From positions 1 through 64,000 of the forward strand of contig DGRE01000071.1 of assembly GCA_002389905.1 (NCBI GenBank): a stretch of 64,000 bases of DNA, written 5' to 3'. Numbering within the stretch: the first letter of the stretch is position 1; the number at the start of each line of letters is the position of its first letter. The stretch is from Hungatella sp. UBA4396. GTDB lineage: Bacteria > Bacillota > Clostridia > Lachnospirales > Lachnospiraceae. Position numbers and translations under genes: made by a program. Shown one piece after another: positions 25,941-34,288 of the stretch. Under the pieces are notes generated by a model, which made no database searches, was not told the DNA's origin, and saw nothing but the letters and a program-made list of their open reading frames with translations.

Positions 25941-26822
25941 ATGTATTTTACTCAGCAATTGATCAACGGCATTTCCCAGGGAAGCATATACGCCCTGATG
26001 GCCATTGGTTATACCCTTATCGTAGGCGTGGTAGGGCTCATTACCTTTGCATATGGAGAAATGGTCATGATCGGAGCCATGTCTGCCTACTTATTTTATG
26101 TGTATGTTTACCCCAACTTCTTTCTGGGGCTTTTGGTGGCATTTATCATGTCCTCCATTGCAGGGGCATTGATACACAAGCTGGCTTACGAGAGGTTTTT
26201 GGATGCCCCCAAGCACATCGCCCTTCTTTGCACGGTGGGCTGTTCCATTCTGCTAAAGAATCTGGCGCAGATCGCTTTTGGCTCCCAGGCCAATGCCATG
26301 CCTCCTGCTTTCAAGTCCAAGACCTTTGACTTTTTAAACGGAAACTTACATATTACCAGCATCCATATGGTCGTAATCGCCATTGTCATCTGTCTTGCAG
26401 TAGGGCTGAGCCTGTTCTTGTCGAAAACGAGAGTAGGACTGATGTTAAGAGCCGTAAGCCAGGATAAAAAGGCTTCCAGTCTGGTTGCCATCGATGTGCG
26501 CAAGGTGACTCTCATCGGCAACATGGTGGGAACGGGCCTGGGCGGGGTGGCAGGCTTATTATATGCCACTTACCTGACTAATGTATCAACCATATTCGGA
26601 ACCGTGGTAGGTTTAAAAGCCATTTCTGCCTGCGTACTGGGAGGGCTTGTCAATATACCGGGAGCCGCAGTAGGGGCTTTGGTCATCGGAATTCTGGAAA
26701 ACTTCGGAATTGCCATTTTCACCTCCAGCTACCGGGATGTGTTCGCGTTTGCATTTGTGCTGTTTGCCCTTGCGGTACGCCCTGAAGGTCTGTTTGTATG
26801 GAAGATAAGGAGGGCCCGCTGA
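25941..26822 (+). CDS. livH: Liv-type ABC transporter permease (LivH)
   Basis: The 293-residue membrane protein of the LivH family opens 'QQLINGISQGSIYALMAIGYTLIVG', with about eight hydrophobic helices and the late 'AISACVLGGLVNIPGAAVGAL' motif that contacts the ATPase. The start at 25941 follows GGAGG by 5-6 bases; a longer frame from 25902 lies within the hairpin and has no ribosome site. It pairs with LivM, whose gene starts 1 bp after its stop. Confidence 0.92.
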   Translation: MYFTQQLINGISQGSIYALMAIGYTLIVGVVGLITFAYGEMVMIGAMSAYLFYVYVYPNFFLGLLVAFIMSSIAGALIHKLAYERFLDAPKHIALLCTVGCSILLKNLAQIAFGSQANAMPPAFKSKTFDFLNGNLHITSIHMVVIAIVICLAVGLSLFLSKTRVGLMLRAVSQDKKASSLVAIDVRKVTLIGNMVGTGLGGVAGLLYATYLTNVSTIFGTVVGLKAISACVLGGLVNIPGAAVGALVIGILENFGIAIFTSSYRDVFAFAFVLFALAVRPEGLFVWKIRRAR

Positions 26823-26823
26823 T

Positions 26824-27849
26824 ATGAATATGGTCAATTTAAAAGCAAGGCTTGATCAATTGTCAGCCCATAGAAAAATACTGGTTTCCCTGGGGATCGC
26901 AGCCCTGATTGTGCTTCCCCTGTTTACGGAAAGTAATTACGCCAGAGGCGTGTTCACGAAAATACTGATTTATGCCATCGTTGCCAGCGGATTAAATATC
27001 ATCAACGGTTATTCGGGACAAAGCTGTCTTGGAATTGTAGGCTTTCTTTGTATCGGTGCCTATACAGGAGCCCTGCTTGCCATTAACTTAAAGCTGCCAT
27101 TTCTGGTGTGTCTTCTGCTTACTATGGTGATCTGTGCTGTCATCGGTTTTTTGGTATCCCTGCCGACTCTGAAACTAAACGGAATGTTTCTTTCCATCAT
27201 TACCCTTGGGTTTGCGGAAATGATGCGTCTGTTAGCCTTAAACTGGCAGAGTCTTACAAAAGGTCCTATCGGTTTAAAAGGGATTCCAGGTCTTGAAATA
27301 TTCGGCTTCCGCATAAAATCGGGGCTTCCATTTTACTACCTTGCCATGATTACACTGCTTGTTGTTGTCTTTGCTCTTCACAGAATACTTAATTCCCGAA
27401 TCGGCCGGGCCTGGATTTCCATCCGTGAGGATCAGGAGGCAGCCCGTTCCCTGGGTGTGGAGGTGTCCCGTTACCGCAGTTTAAACTTTGTGACAGGAGC
27501 TGTGGTCTGCGGTGCTATGGGACTTTACATGGCTTATTATTACCGTTATCTCCATCCCGATATGTTCAGTCTGGACGAGGGTTTTAACGTGCTGTCCATG
27601 TGTATTGTAGGAGGAAGCGGAACCTTGATCGGCCCCATTGTGGGAGCGTTCATCATCAATGCACTGACGGAAGGCTTCCGGTTTTCCGGTGAGTGGCGTA
27701 TGGTCATGTATGCTGTTCTCATTATCACTATGATGTGGATGAGGCCTCAAGGCTTATTCGGCACCAGAGACAGCGTCATTGCAAACACCTCCCTGACTGC
27801 AGGCAGGAAAAGGCGCAGTGCAAAGATAAAAGAAAAGGCGGTGGAGTGA
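26824..27849 (+). CDS. livM: Liv-type ABC transporter permease (LivM)
   Basis: The 341-residue LivM-family membrane protein contains 'NIINGYSGQSCLGIVGFLCIGAYTGAL' and the loop 'WISIREDQEAARSLGV' that docks on the ATPases, and 'GGSGTLIGPIVGAFI' near the end. A basic C-terminal tail follows the last helix. It directly follows livH and directly precedes livG, so the operon is tightly packed. Confidence 0.92.
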   Translation: MNMVNLKARLDQLSAHRKILVSLGIAALIVLPLFTESNYARGVFTKILIYAIVASGLNIINGYSGQSCLGIVGFLCIGAYTGALLAINLKLPFLVCLLLTMVICAVIGFLVSLPTLKLNGMFLSIITLGFAEMMRLLALNWQSLTKGPIGLKGIPGLEIFGFRIKSGLPFYYLAMITLLVVVFALHRILNSRIGRAWISIREDQEAARSLGVEVSRYRSLNFVTGAVVCGAMGLYMAYYYRYLHPDMFSLDEGFNVLSMCIVGGSGTLIGPIVGAFIINALTEGFRFSGEWRMVMYAVLIITMMWMRPQGLFGTRDSVIANTSLTAGRKRRSAKIKEKAVE

Positions 27850-27850
27850 C

Positions 27851-28642
27851 GTGGGAATCATTTTGGAAGCAAAAGGAGTCAGCAAGCATTTCGGCGGCCT
27901 GAAAGCTGTTAATCATGTGAATATGAAAGTGACAGAGGGAAGTGTCTTTGGAATCATCGGTCCAAACGGTGCGGGAAAGACTACATTTTTCAATTTATGC
28001 TCCGGCACCCACAAGGTCACTTCCGGCAATATTTTCTTTAAGGGTGAGGACATTACCAACAAGACTCCGGAGGAGATTGCAAGAAAAGGCATTGTGCGAA
28101 CCTTCCAGAACATCAAGCTGTTTAAGTATTTATCCGTGCTGGACAATGTGAAGGTGGGCTGCCATATCAATACCAAGACCAGGATGCTGGATGCTCTTTT
28201 ACATACAAAAACCTATAAGGCTGATGAGGAATATGCCACCAAACAGGCGCAAAAGGTGCTGGAAGAGGTGGGGCTGACCGGATATGCGGATACAAAAGCA
28301 GGAAATCTGCCTTATGGCCTTCAACGGAAGGTGGAGATCGCCAGAGCTCTGGCCGCAGACCCGGAAATACTCCTCTTAGATGAGCCGGCAGCAGGCATGA
28401 ATCCGGCGGAAACCTGGAGTCTTCTGGAATTTATCAAAAATATCAAGGCAGCCGGCCGTACAGTCATGGTCATTGAGCATGATATGAAATTTGTCATGAA
28501 TCTCTGCGACGAGATTCTGGTCCTTAGCTTTGGAGAAAAGATATGTGAGGGCCTGCCGGATCAGGTGAAAAATGATGAGCAGGTGCAGACGGCCTACTTT
28601 GGAAAAGGCACAATTCAGAAATCAAACGAGGTGTCAGGATGA
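27851..28642 (+). CDS. livG: Liv-type ABC transporter ATPase (LivG)
   Basis: The 263-residue ATPase has Walker A 'GPNGAGKTT', Q-loop 'RTFQNIKLF', signature region 'LPYGLQRKVEIARAL' (the LivG version of the ABC signature) and Walker B 'ILLLDEPAAG', with 'VIEHDMKF'. It starts with GTG, supported by GGTGGAG upstream. Its stop overlaps the livF start as ATGA. Confidence 0.92.
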   Translation: MGIILEAKGVSKHFGGLKAVNHVNMKVTEGSVFGIIGPNGAGKTTFFNLCSGTHKVTSGNIFFKGEDITNKTPEEIARKGIVRTFQNIKLFKYLSVLDNVKVGCHINTKTRMLDALLHTKTYKADEEYATKQAQKVLEEVGLTGYADTKAGNLPYGLQRKVEIARALAADPEILLLDEPAAGMNPAETWSLLEFIKNIKAAGRTVMVIEHDMKFVMNLCDEILVLSFGEKICEGLPDQVKNDEQVQTAYFGKGTIQKSNEVSG

Positions 28643-29358
28643 AAGAAATGTTAAAAATAGAGCATCTGATCGTCGATTACGATCACATTCACACCCTTCG
28701 TGATATCAGCATGGAAGTATATGAGAATGAAATCGTATGTCTGATCGGTTCCAACGGGGCAGGGAAAACCTCCACCTTAAGCGCTGTCAGCAACATTGTA
28801 TCAAAGACAGACGGTTCCATTTTCTTTCATGGAACGGATATTTCCCACATGTCAGCTCCGGAGATCGTACGCCTGGGAATCAGCCACGTTCCCGAAGGAC
28901 GTCATGTGTTTCCTAAAATGACTGTGGAGGAAAATTTGATTCTGGGCACCATGGCATTGAAAAAGATTTCCAAAGCCGGCTTAAAGGAGCGGATGAGTGA
29001 GATGTATGAGCTGTTTCCCAGACTGGAGGAAAGAAGGGACCAGCATGCAGGAACCTTATCCGGAGGAGAGCAGCAAATGCTGGCTATTGCCAGGGGCATG
29101 ATGTACGGCCCCTCTCTGGTCATGCTGGATGAACCTTCCCTGGGCCTGGCCCCTATTGTGGTGGAGGAGATCTTTGAAATGATTCTGCGCATCCAGAAAA
29201 ACGGAAAGACCGTACTTCTGATCGAACAGAATGCCAATATGGCGCTCCAGATCTCCAACAGGGCTTATCTGCTGGAAAATGGAGTGATTGTAAGAAGCGG
29301 AACCGGAACAGAACTGAAAAATGACGAAAGCATCCGTAAAGCATATCTTGGAGGCTGA
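28639..29358 (+). CDS. livF: Liv-type ABC transporter ATPase (LivF)
   Basis: The 239-residue ATPase is the partner of LivG, with 'GSNGAGKTS' (Walker A), 'VPEGRHVFPKMTVEENL' (LivF-type Q-loop region), 'LSGGEQQM' (signature) and 'LVMLDEPSLGLAP' (Walker B). It overlaps livG by 4 bases and ends 28 bp before the M20 amidohydrolase, which is probably in the same transcript. Confidence 0.92.
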   Translation: MKEMLKIEHLIVDYDHIHTLRDISMEVYENEIVCLIGSNGAGKTSTLSAVSNIVSKTDGSIFFHGTDISHMSAPEIVRLGISHVPEGRHVFPKMTVEENLILGTMALKKISKAGLKERMSEMYELFPRLEERRDQHAGTLSGGEQQMLAIARGMMYGPSLVMLDEPSLGLAPIVVEEIFEMILRIQKNGKTVLLIEQNANMALQISNRAYLLENGVIVRSGTGTELKNDESIRKAYLGG

Positions 29359-29386
29359 CAGAGAACTGGTAAGAAAGGCGGTAAAG

Positions 29387-30697
29387 ATGGAAGCCAAAGA
29401 AGTCATCAAAGAATATCTGGATCAGAACAAGAAAGAGTTTGCGGACTGCGCAGATTTGATTCACAGCCTTGCAGAGCCTTCGGCAGAAGAATACAAATCC
29501 TGCGACGTTCTCTGTGCTCTGCTGGAAAAGCATAGCTTTGCAGTGGAAAAGGGGTTAAAGGACCAGCCTACGGCATTCCGGGCTATATACGGAACCGGAA
29601 AGACCAGAATCGGATATATGTGTGAGTACGATGCCCTTGCCACCCTTCAGCAGGATGACGTTCCCTATCTCCAGGGGAATGGAGGTTTTGGACATGGATG
29701 CGGACACAATCTGCTGGGAGCGGGGAGTGCTGCGGCAGGAATTGCCTTAAAGGAAGCCATTGACCGGACTGGTTTGGATGCCACGGTGGTGGTATACGGA
29801 ACTCCGGCGGAGGAGACTCTTCTTGGAAAGACCATTATGGTAAGCAATGGCTATTTCCGGGACGTGGATGTGTGCATTGGCTGGCATCCTCTGGATCACA
29901 ACGACTGCGGAGAGGTAAAATTCAAGGCAGCATCTTCCATGACCTTTACCTTTCACGGAGTCAAGGCCCACGCCTGCAACTGCCCGGAAAATGGCCGAAG
30001 TGCCTTAGATGCTGCTGAGTTAATGAGCGTTGGCTGCAATTATTTACGGGAACACATTGACCGGGACAGTTACCTACATTACAGCTATATCAACGGAGGG
30101 GACCGCCCAAACATTGTTCCTGACTATGCTAAGGTCTGGTATTATGCCCGTGCCTATACTTATGGCCAGATGCTTCAGGTGGCAGAGCGCATTAAGGATG
30201 TGGCGAGAGGAGCCGCTCTCATGACAGGAACCACTGTGGAATGGGAGGTATTGGGAGAAAATCACGATAATAAACTGAATTTTACCCTCAGCAATCTGGC
30301 ATATGAATGCATGAATGAAGCAGGTATTCCTACATTTACAGAAGAAGAAAAAGAGTATGCCGTCACAGTGGCCAAGGCAGTGGGGCTTCCCAATGTAAAA
30401 GGAGTGCTGGAGGAGTGGGTGGAAAAGCCTGACGGAACCATCAAGAAGGATAACGGCTCCAGTGATATTTCAGACGTAAGCCAGATCGTGCCTACGGTAA
30501 ACTTAAATACGGTCTGCTACGGCAGGTATACGCCAAACCATAGCTGGGCGGTGACAGTACAGGCAAATAAACCGGTGGCACATAAAGGGATGATATTTGC
30601 CGCTAAGGTGCTGGCTTCCATGGGTGAAAGGCTTGCGCGGGATTCGGAATTGTTGGGTAAGGTGAAGGAAGAGTTTGCAAAGGCGGAAAACGTTTGA
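29387..30697 (+). CDS. M20-family amidohydrolase (AbgB-like)
   Basis: The 436-residue metallopeptidase-fold amidohydrolase has metal-binding motifs 'GHGCGHNLLGAGS' and 'PAEETLLGK', and 'WHPLDHNDC' and 'KAHACNCPENGRSALDA' from the lid domain. It is closest in layout to p-aminobenzoyl-glutamate hydrolase subunit B and N-acyl-amino-acid hydrolases, which cleave an amide to a carboxylate and an amine. The start at 29387 is chosen for the AAGGCGG upstream; an earlier in-frame ATG lies inside livF. Co-transcription with the Liv importer suggests the imported ligand is its substrate. That is inference. Confidence 0.85.
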   Translation: MEAKEVIKEYLDQNKKEFADCADLIHSLAEPSAEEYKSCDVLCALLEKHSFAVEKGLKDQPTAFRAIYGTGKTRIGYMCEYDALATLQQDDVPYLQGNGGFGHGCGHNLLGAGSAAAGIALKEAIDRTGLDATVVVYGTPAEETLLGKTIMVSNGYFRDVDVCIGWHPLDHNDCGEVKFKAASSMTFTFHGVKAHACNCPENGRSALDAAELMSVGCNYLREHIDRDSYLHYSYINGGDRPNIVPDYAKVWYYARAYTYGQMLQVAERIKDVARGAALMTGTTVEWEVLGENHDNKLNFTLSNLAYECMNEAGIPTFTEEEKEYAVTVAKAVGLPNVKGVLEEWVEKPDGTIKKDNGSSDISDVSQIVPTVNLNTVCYGRYTPNHSWAVTVQANKPVAHKGMIFAAKVLASMGERLARDSELLGKVKEEFAKAENV

Positions 30698-30716
30698 GTA
30701 AAAAGTTAATGCTTTG

Positions 30717-30750
30717 TCCCTCCATATAGAGTATAATACAAACGGAGGGA
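30717..30750 (+). promoter_or_regulatory. Promoter and inverted repeat overlapping the TSUP gene ribosome site
   Basis: A perfect TATAAT (30732-30737) lies between 7-bp inverted arms TCCCTCC (30717-30723) and GGAGGGA (30744-30750). The right arm is the ribosome site of the next gene. In read-through RNA from the M20 gene the arms could pair and hide that site. RNA starting from this promoter would lack the left arm. No good -35 is seen. Confidence 0.4.
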
Positions 30751-30756
30751 TTTCAC

Positions 30757-31554
30757 ATGTACGGATTAATGATTATAGTATTTACAGTCAGCCTGCTTTC
30801 TTCCGCCGTCGGAGCGATCTGCGGCATTGGAGGCGGTGTTATTATAAAACCGGTTCTGGATGCGACGGGAATCATGAGCGTGTCGGCTATCAGCTTCCTT
30901 TCGGGCTGTACGGTTTTATCCATGTCAGTGGTTTCGGTATTTAAAAACCTGAAAGCAGGAACCAACAACCTGAGCATCAAAACGTCCACCTTGTTGGCCT
31001 TTGGTGCGGTAATCGGAGGAGTAGCGGGAAAGCTCGGCTTCCAGACCATGAAGGAAAGCGCAGGCAATGAGGCTCTGATCGGGATGGTACAGGCGGCCAT
31101 TCTGCTTGCCATTACAGTGGGAACGCTGATTTATACTATATTAAAAACAAGAGTTAAGACGAGGCAGTATAAAAGCAAAAGAGTTTTGGTTTCAGTTGGA
31201 TTGATTCTGGGTATCATGTCCAGCTTTCTGGGAATAGGCGGAGGCCCTATGAATCTGATCGCACTGGAATATTTCTTTTCCATGAGAACGAAGGAAGCAG
31301 CATTTAATTCCCTTTATATCATCATGTTTTCTCAGATCGCCAGCCTGATCCAGGTTTTTCTTACAGGGACCATGCCGGAAATAAGCATTGTATATGGGCT
31401 GCTTATGGTAGGCGGTGGTATATTGGGTGGAAATATCGGAAGTGTAGTCAATAAAAGATTTGATGAAAAGGCTGTAAATAAATTATTTATTGTGTTACTT
31501 ATGGTAATTATAGGAATTAATGTTTATAATATTATCAGATTCTCATCAATTTAA
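30757..31554 (+). CDS. TSUP-family (TauE/SafE-type) membrane transporter
   Basis: The 265-residue protein has about eight hydrophobic helices arranged as two repeats, each with the glycine-rich motif typical of the family ('AICGIGGGVIIKPVL' near 20 and 'SSFLGIGGGPMNLIAL' near 160). Members export or import sulfite, sulfonates and related anions. The substrate here is unknown. It ends at a strong two-way terminator shared with the convergent lacI gene. Confidence 0.85.
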   Translation: MYGLMIIVFTVSLLSSAVGAICGIGGGVIIKPVLDATGIMSVSAISFLSGCTVLSMSVVSVFKNLKAGTNNLSIKTSTLLAFGAVIGGVAGKLGFQTMKESAGNEALIGMVQAAILLAITVGTLIYTILKTRVKTRQYKSKRVLVSVGLILGIMSSFLGIGGGPMNLIALEYFFSMRTKEAAFNSLYIIMFSQIASLIQVFLTGTMPEISIVYGLLMVGGGILGGNIGSVVNKRFDEKAVNKLFIVLLMVIIGINVYNIIRFSSI

Positions 31555-31602
31555 AAAAGACCGTTATGTCCATGTGATTCTATGGATATAACGGTCTTTT
31601 TC
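31553..31602. terminator. Bidirectional terminator between TSUP and lacI-type genes
   Basis: An A-tract plus GACCGTTAT arm pairs with an ATAACGGTC plus T-tract arm (about 18 bp with one mismatch, 8-10-base loop). It works in both directions between convergent genes. Confidence 0.88.
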
Positions 31603-31609
31603 ATGGAGA

Positions 31610-32626
31610 TTACTTTGAAGGAGGTGCACAGCTGTCCCGCTTTGCCAAAAAGCATGGGAAATTTATTTTAATGGGAATCGTATGTCCGCCGTTGATCCGG
31701 TCTATGATTGTTTTCGCAGCATACCGGCCCATTTCTTCTATTGGAATGTGAACTGTGGTCAGCATAGGAGATAAATACTGGGCTGTATCAATATCGTCGA
31801 TTCCTATCACAGAAATATCTCTGGGTATTTTCAGGCCGTAGTCCCTGATGGCACGCATGGCTCCGATGGCAGTCATATCATTGCCGCAGAATATGGCAGT
31901 CAAACCGGGCTGCTGTTCCAGAAGCTTTTTCGCCCCGTTATAGCCGCTGCTGGAAGTCAGCTCTGCAGATGAGACGTAGTTTTTATTATAAAGCAGTCCA
32001 TGTGTCTCCAGTGCAGCCTTGTATCCCAGGTAGCGGTTTTCTGAAGAAGTTTCTCCCAAATATCCGATATGCTTATGTCCCAGGCCAATCAGATGGTCCA
32101 TGGCACACATGCTGGCCTGATAGCCGCTGCACAAAATCTGGTCAAAATTTGCATCGATTTCATTTAACCCGGTGTATACCACATGGTTAAAATGGGTCCT
32201 CAGGAATTTTAAAGTGGCCTTATCGCACCTTCCCAGGATAACCACACCGCTCACGTCATTATTTAAAATCAACCGGCATGTTTCCGGCTTTGTAATATCG
32301 ATAGAGGTAAAGGAAAGCTTCATGATGTAATCGTGTTTATATGCTTCCACCTCAACGCTTCTGGCGATTGTGGAAAAAAAGGGATCATTGGGATCAGGAG
32401 TCCGGGCGAACAGGCATGAGAGTGAACGGGACTTTGTTTTTTTAACATCAGTTCCCTGCTTTAAATTTTTAGCGGATATGTTGGGCATGTATCCGGTCCG
32501 CCTTACAATGTTCCAGATCCGTTCCCGAACCTCTTTGCTGGCTGCTTTTGAATTGGTATCGTTGATAACCCGTGAGACAGTTGATATGGAAACGCCAGCC
32601 TCTTGGGCAATGTCTTTTAATGTCAT
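31610..32626 (-). CDS. LacI-family transcriptional regulator (divergent to the PFK-TIM-LarA cluster)
   Basis: The 338-residue regulator has an N-terminal LacI HTH ('MTLKDIAQEAGVSISTVSRVIND'), a hinge helix region 'YMPNISAKNLKQG' and a periplasmic-binding-type sensor domain ending in the 'TAIFCGNDMTAIGAM' and 'SVIGIDDIDTAQYLSPMLTTV' motifs. An AGGGGGAT ribosome site lies upstream. It is transcribed away from the kinase/isomerase/LarA cluster, and a perfect palindrome CAAACGTTTG (32841-32850) in the shared region fits a LacI-type operator. It probably senses the substrate of that cluster. Confidence 0.9.
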   Translation of the reverse strand: MTLKDIAQEAGVSISTVSRVINDTNSKAASKEVRERIWNIVRRTGYMPNISAKNLKQGTDVKKTKSRSLSCLFARTPDPNDPFFSTIARSVEVEAYKHDYIMKLSFTSIDITKPETCRLILNNDVSGVVILGRCDKATLKFLRTHFNHVVYTGLNEIDANFDQILCSGYQASMCAMDHLIGLGHKHIGYLGETSSENRYLGYKAALETHGLLYNKNYVSSAELTSSSGYNGAKKLLEQQPGLTAIFCGNDMTAIGAMRAIRDYGLKIPRDISVIGIDDIDTAQYLSPMLTTVHIPIEEMGRYAAKTIIDRINGGHTIPIKINFPCFLAKRDSCAPPSK

Positions 32627-32840
32627 TGAAATCCCCCTGTTCCTATGAAGTTACTAAAATTAAAAACTTATTTAAATGCATTGTACCAGGCCGCTGGTCC
32701 TAAGTATGTGATTCAAATGCATTTTTTCAAAATTTGTGCTTTTTCAAAAAAAAGCAGCAGTTTTATATCAGTGCTTCATGTGCTGCACTGCGTGAATTTG
32801 ATACTTCACTTATAAATTATATCACATCTTTTTATCAATG

Positions 32841-32850
32841 CAAACGTTTG
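32841..32850. promoter_or_regulatory. LacI-type operator candidate
   Basis: CAAACGTTTG is a perfect 10-bp palindrome of the kind bound by LacI-family proteins, between the divergent lacI gene and the sugar-acid-like cluster. A related AAACGTT occurs in the promoter of the other lacI gene near 50527. Confidence 0.45.
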
Positions 32851-32943
32851 AGTAAAAACTGGTTGAATGTTGTTGGGCAAAATGCTAATATTTTATTATC
32901 AAATAGTATAAAAACCAGTCCTTCTGTAGGAGCCATATACCGG

Positions 32944-33090
32944 ATTCTAAAGGAGAAAAAGGAAGCATTTGATCCCGGAGTATTTGTCACTCCGATCAAG
33001 GATACCTTGATTGTCCTGTTCCGCTCTTACGGAAAAGCGTCCCTTGTAGAATGCAAAAGTCTTGAAGAAATGAAGGAGTCCTATAAATAA
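32944..33090 (+). other. Unidentified open frame, possibly a gene fragment, before the PFK gene
   Basis: One frame is open from 32734 to 33090. The last 49 codons ('RILKEKKEAFDPGVFVTPI' and onward to '...EEMKESYK') have protein-like composition, while the part before looks like non-coding AT-rich DNA read through. No start codon with a ribosome site is seen. Its stop lies 1 bp before the PFK-type start and it contains that gene's ribosome site. It could be the tail of a deleted gene or a short coupled leader frame. I do not recognise the family. Confidence 0.3.
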
Positions 33091-33091
33091 C

Positions 33092-34288
33092 ATGAAAAAG
33101 AATGTGTTGGTTGTACATGGCGGGGGGCCCACTCCGGTCATGAATGCATCGCTGTACGGCGTGGTTCAGGAAGCAAAGAGACATGGCCATATCGGTGCGG
33201 TATACGGAGCAATGGGAGGCATGGAAGGGATTTTAAAAGAAGACCTTATTGACCTTATGACCATTGACGAAAACGAATTAAAAAAACTGCTTTCCACTCC
33301 CGGCTCTGCTATCGGCTCCTCCAGATTTCCTTTGACAGAGGAGCAGTATGAAGAAATGGCGGAGATCATTGGTAAATACGGGATCAGCTACCTTCTGCCC
33401 AATGGGGGAAATGGAACTATGGACACCTGCGGACGGATTAACAGGGCATGTGCGGCCCTGGGAAATACAGATGTGAAGGTGGTTGGAATTCCTAAAACAA
33501 TTGACAATGACATTGCCATTACAGACCATACTCCCGGCTTTGGAAGTGCGGCAAGATATATGGCAGGCACTGTGAGGGAAATTGCAGAGGATGTAAAATC
33601 CCTGCCCATTCATGTATGCGTCATCGAATCCCTTGGAAGAAATTCAGGCTGGATTGCAGCATCTTCGGTTCTGGCAAGGGAAAAGGAAGGGGATGCGCCT
33701 CACCTTATATATACGCCGGAAAGACCTTTCTCCCAGGAAGAATTTCTGGAGGATGTAAAAAAGCTGCATGACAAACTGGGTGGAGTTGTAGTAGTCGCCA
33801 GTGAAGGCTTAAAAGGAAACGATGGCAACCCCATTGTGGAACCCATTTTCAGAACAGAACGAGCTGTGTATTACGGCGATGTCAGCACACATCTTGCCAA
33901 TCTGGTTGTGAAGGAGCTGGGGATTAAAGCCAGGAGCGAGAAGCCGGGACTGGCAGGCAGGTCTTCTATTGCATGGCAGTCAGAGGTTGACCGTGATGAA
34001 GCCCGGGAAACCGGTGAAATGGCCCTTAAACTGGCAGTTCAGGGCAAGAGCGGGATCATGGTTGGAATTGAGAGAGTGGAAACACCGGATCAGTCCTATC
34101 AAACCAGATTCATTGAGATTCCCATTGATCAGGTTATGATGTATGAAAAGACTCTTCCGGCTGAATACATCAATGAGAGAGGCAATGACGTGACAGAAGC
34201 ATTTTCAAAGTGGTGCAGGCCACTTGTGGGAGATCAGCTGCAAAGCTTTATTAATATTAAAGACAGTAGACGGGAGAAGCAGATATGA
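33092..34288 (+). CDS. 6-phosphofructokinase-family enzyme (diphosphate-type lineage)
   Basis: The 398-residue protein has a PFK fold. 'VVHGGGPTPVMNAS' replaces the usual glycine-rich start. 'LPNGGNGTMDTCG' stands where ATP enzymes have GGDGS. The catalytic loop is 'PKTIDNDIA', with Lys where ATP-type bacterial enzymes have Gly. This pattern is that of the Pfp-like clostridial branch annotated as diphosphate--fructose-6-phosphate phosphotransferase. The donor and substrate cannot be settled from sequence. It is first of three coupled genes (4-base overlap with the isomerase). The nearest AAGGAG is about 15 bases before the ATG, farther than usual, so expression may depend on upstream translation. 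Confidence 0.82.
   Translation: MKKNVLVVHGGGPTPVMNASLYGVVQEAKRHGHIGAVYGAMGGMEGILKEDLIDLMTIDENELKKLLSTPGSAIGSSRFPLTEEQYEEMAEIIGKYGISYLLPNGGNGTMDTCGRINRACAALGNTDVKVVGIPKTIDNDIAITDHTPGFGSAARYMAGTVREIAEDVKSLPIHVCVIESLGRNSGWIAASSVLAREKEGDAPHLIYTPERPFSQEEFLEDVKKLHDKLGGVVVVASEGLKGNDGNPIVEPIFRTERAVYYGDVSTHLANLVVKELGIKARSEKPGLAGRSSIAWQSEVDRDEARETGEMALKLAVQGKSGIMVGIERVETPDQSYQTRFIEIPIDQVMMYEKTLPAEYINERGNDVTEAFSKWCRPLVGDQLQSFINIKDSRREKQI

Larger units (their letters stand above)
32627..33091. other. Divergent regulatory region between lacI and the PFK-TIM-LarA cluster
   Basis: It holds two AATGCATT palindromes (32675-32682 and 32716-32723), an ACCAG/CTGGT hairpin between them, and the LacI-type palindrome CAAACGTTTG at 32841-32850. 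The second half is open in one frame up to 33090 (listed separately). No good sigma-A promoter could be fixed. Confidence 0.45.

Noticed and set aside
30688..30704. AAACGTTTGAGTAAAAA at the end of the M20 gene as a second LacI operator (same 17 bases occur at 32842)
   Set aside because: It overlaps the last codons and stop of the gene and is far from any promoter. The match may be chance, though a genome-wide count would settle it.
33092..34288. Treating the 'GGNGT' motif of the PFK-like protein as a unique mutation of the nucleotide site
   Set aside because: As I recall, this motif is normal for the clostridial Pfp-like branch, so it marks a subfamily rather than a defect.
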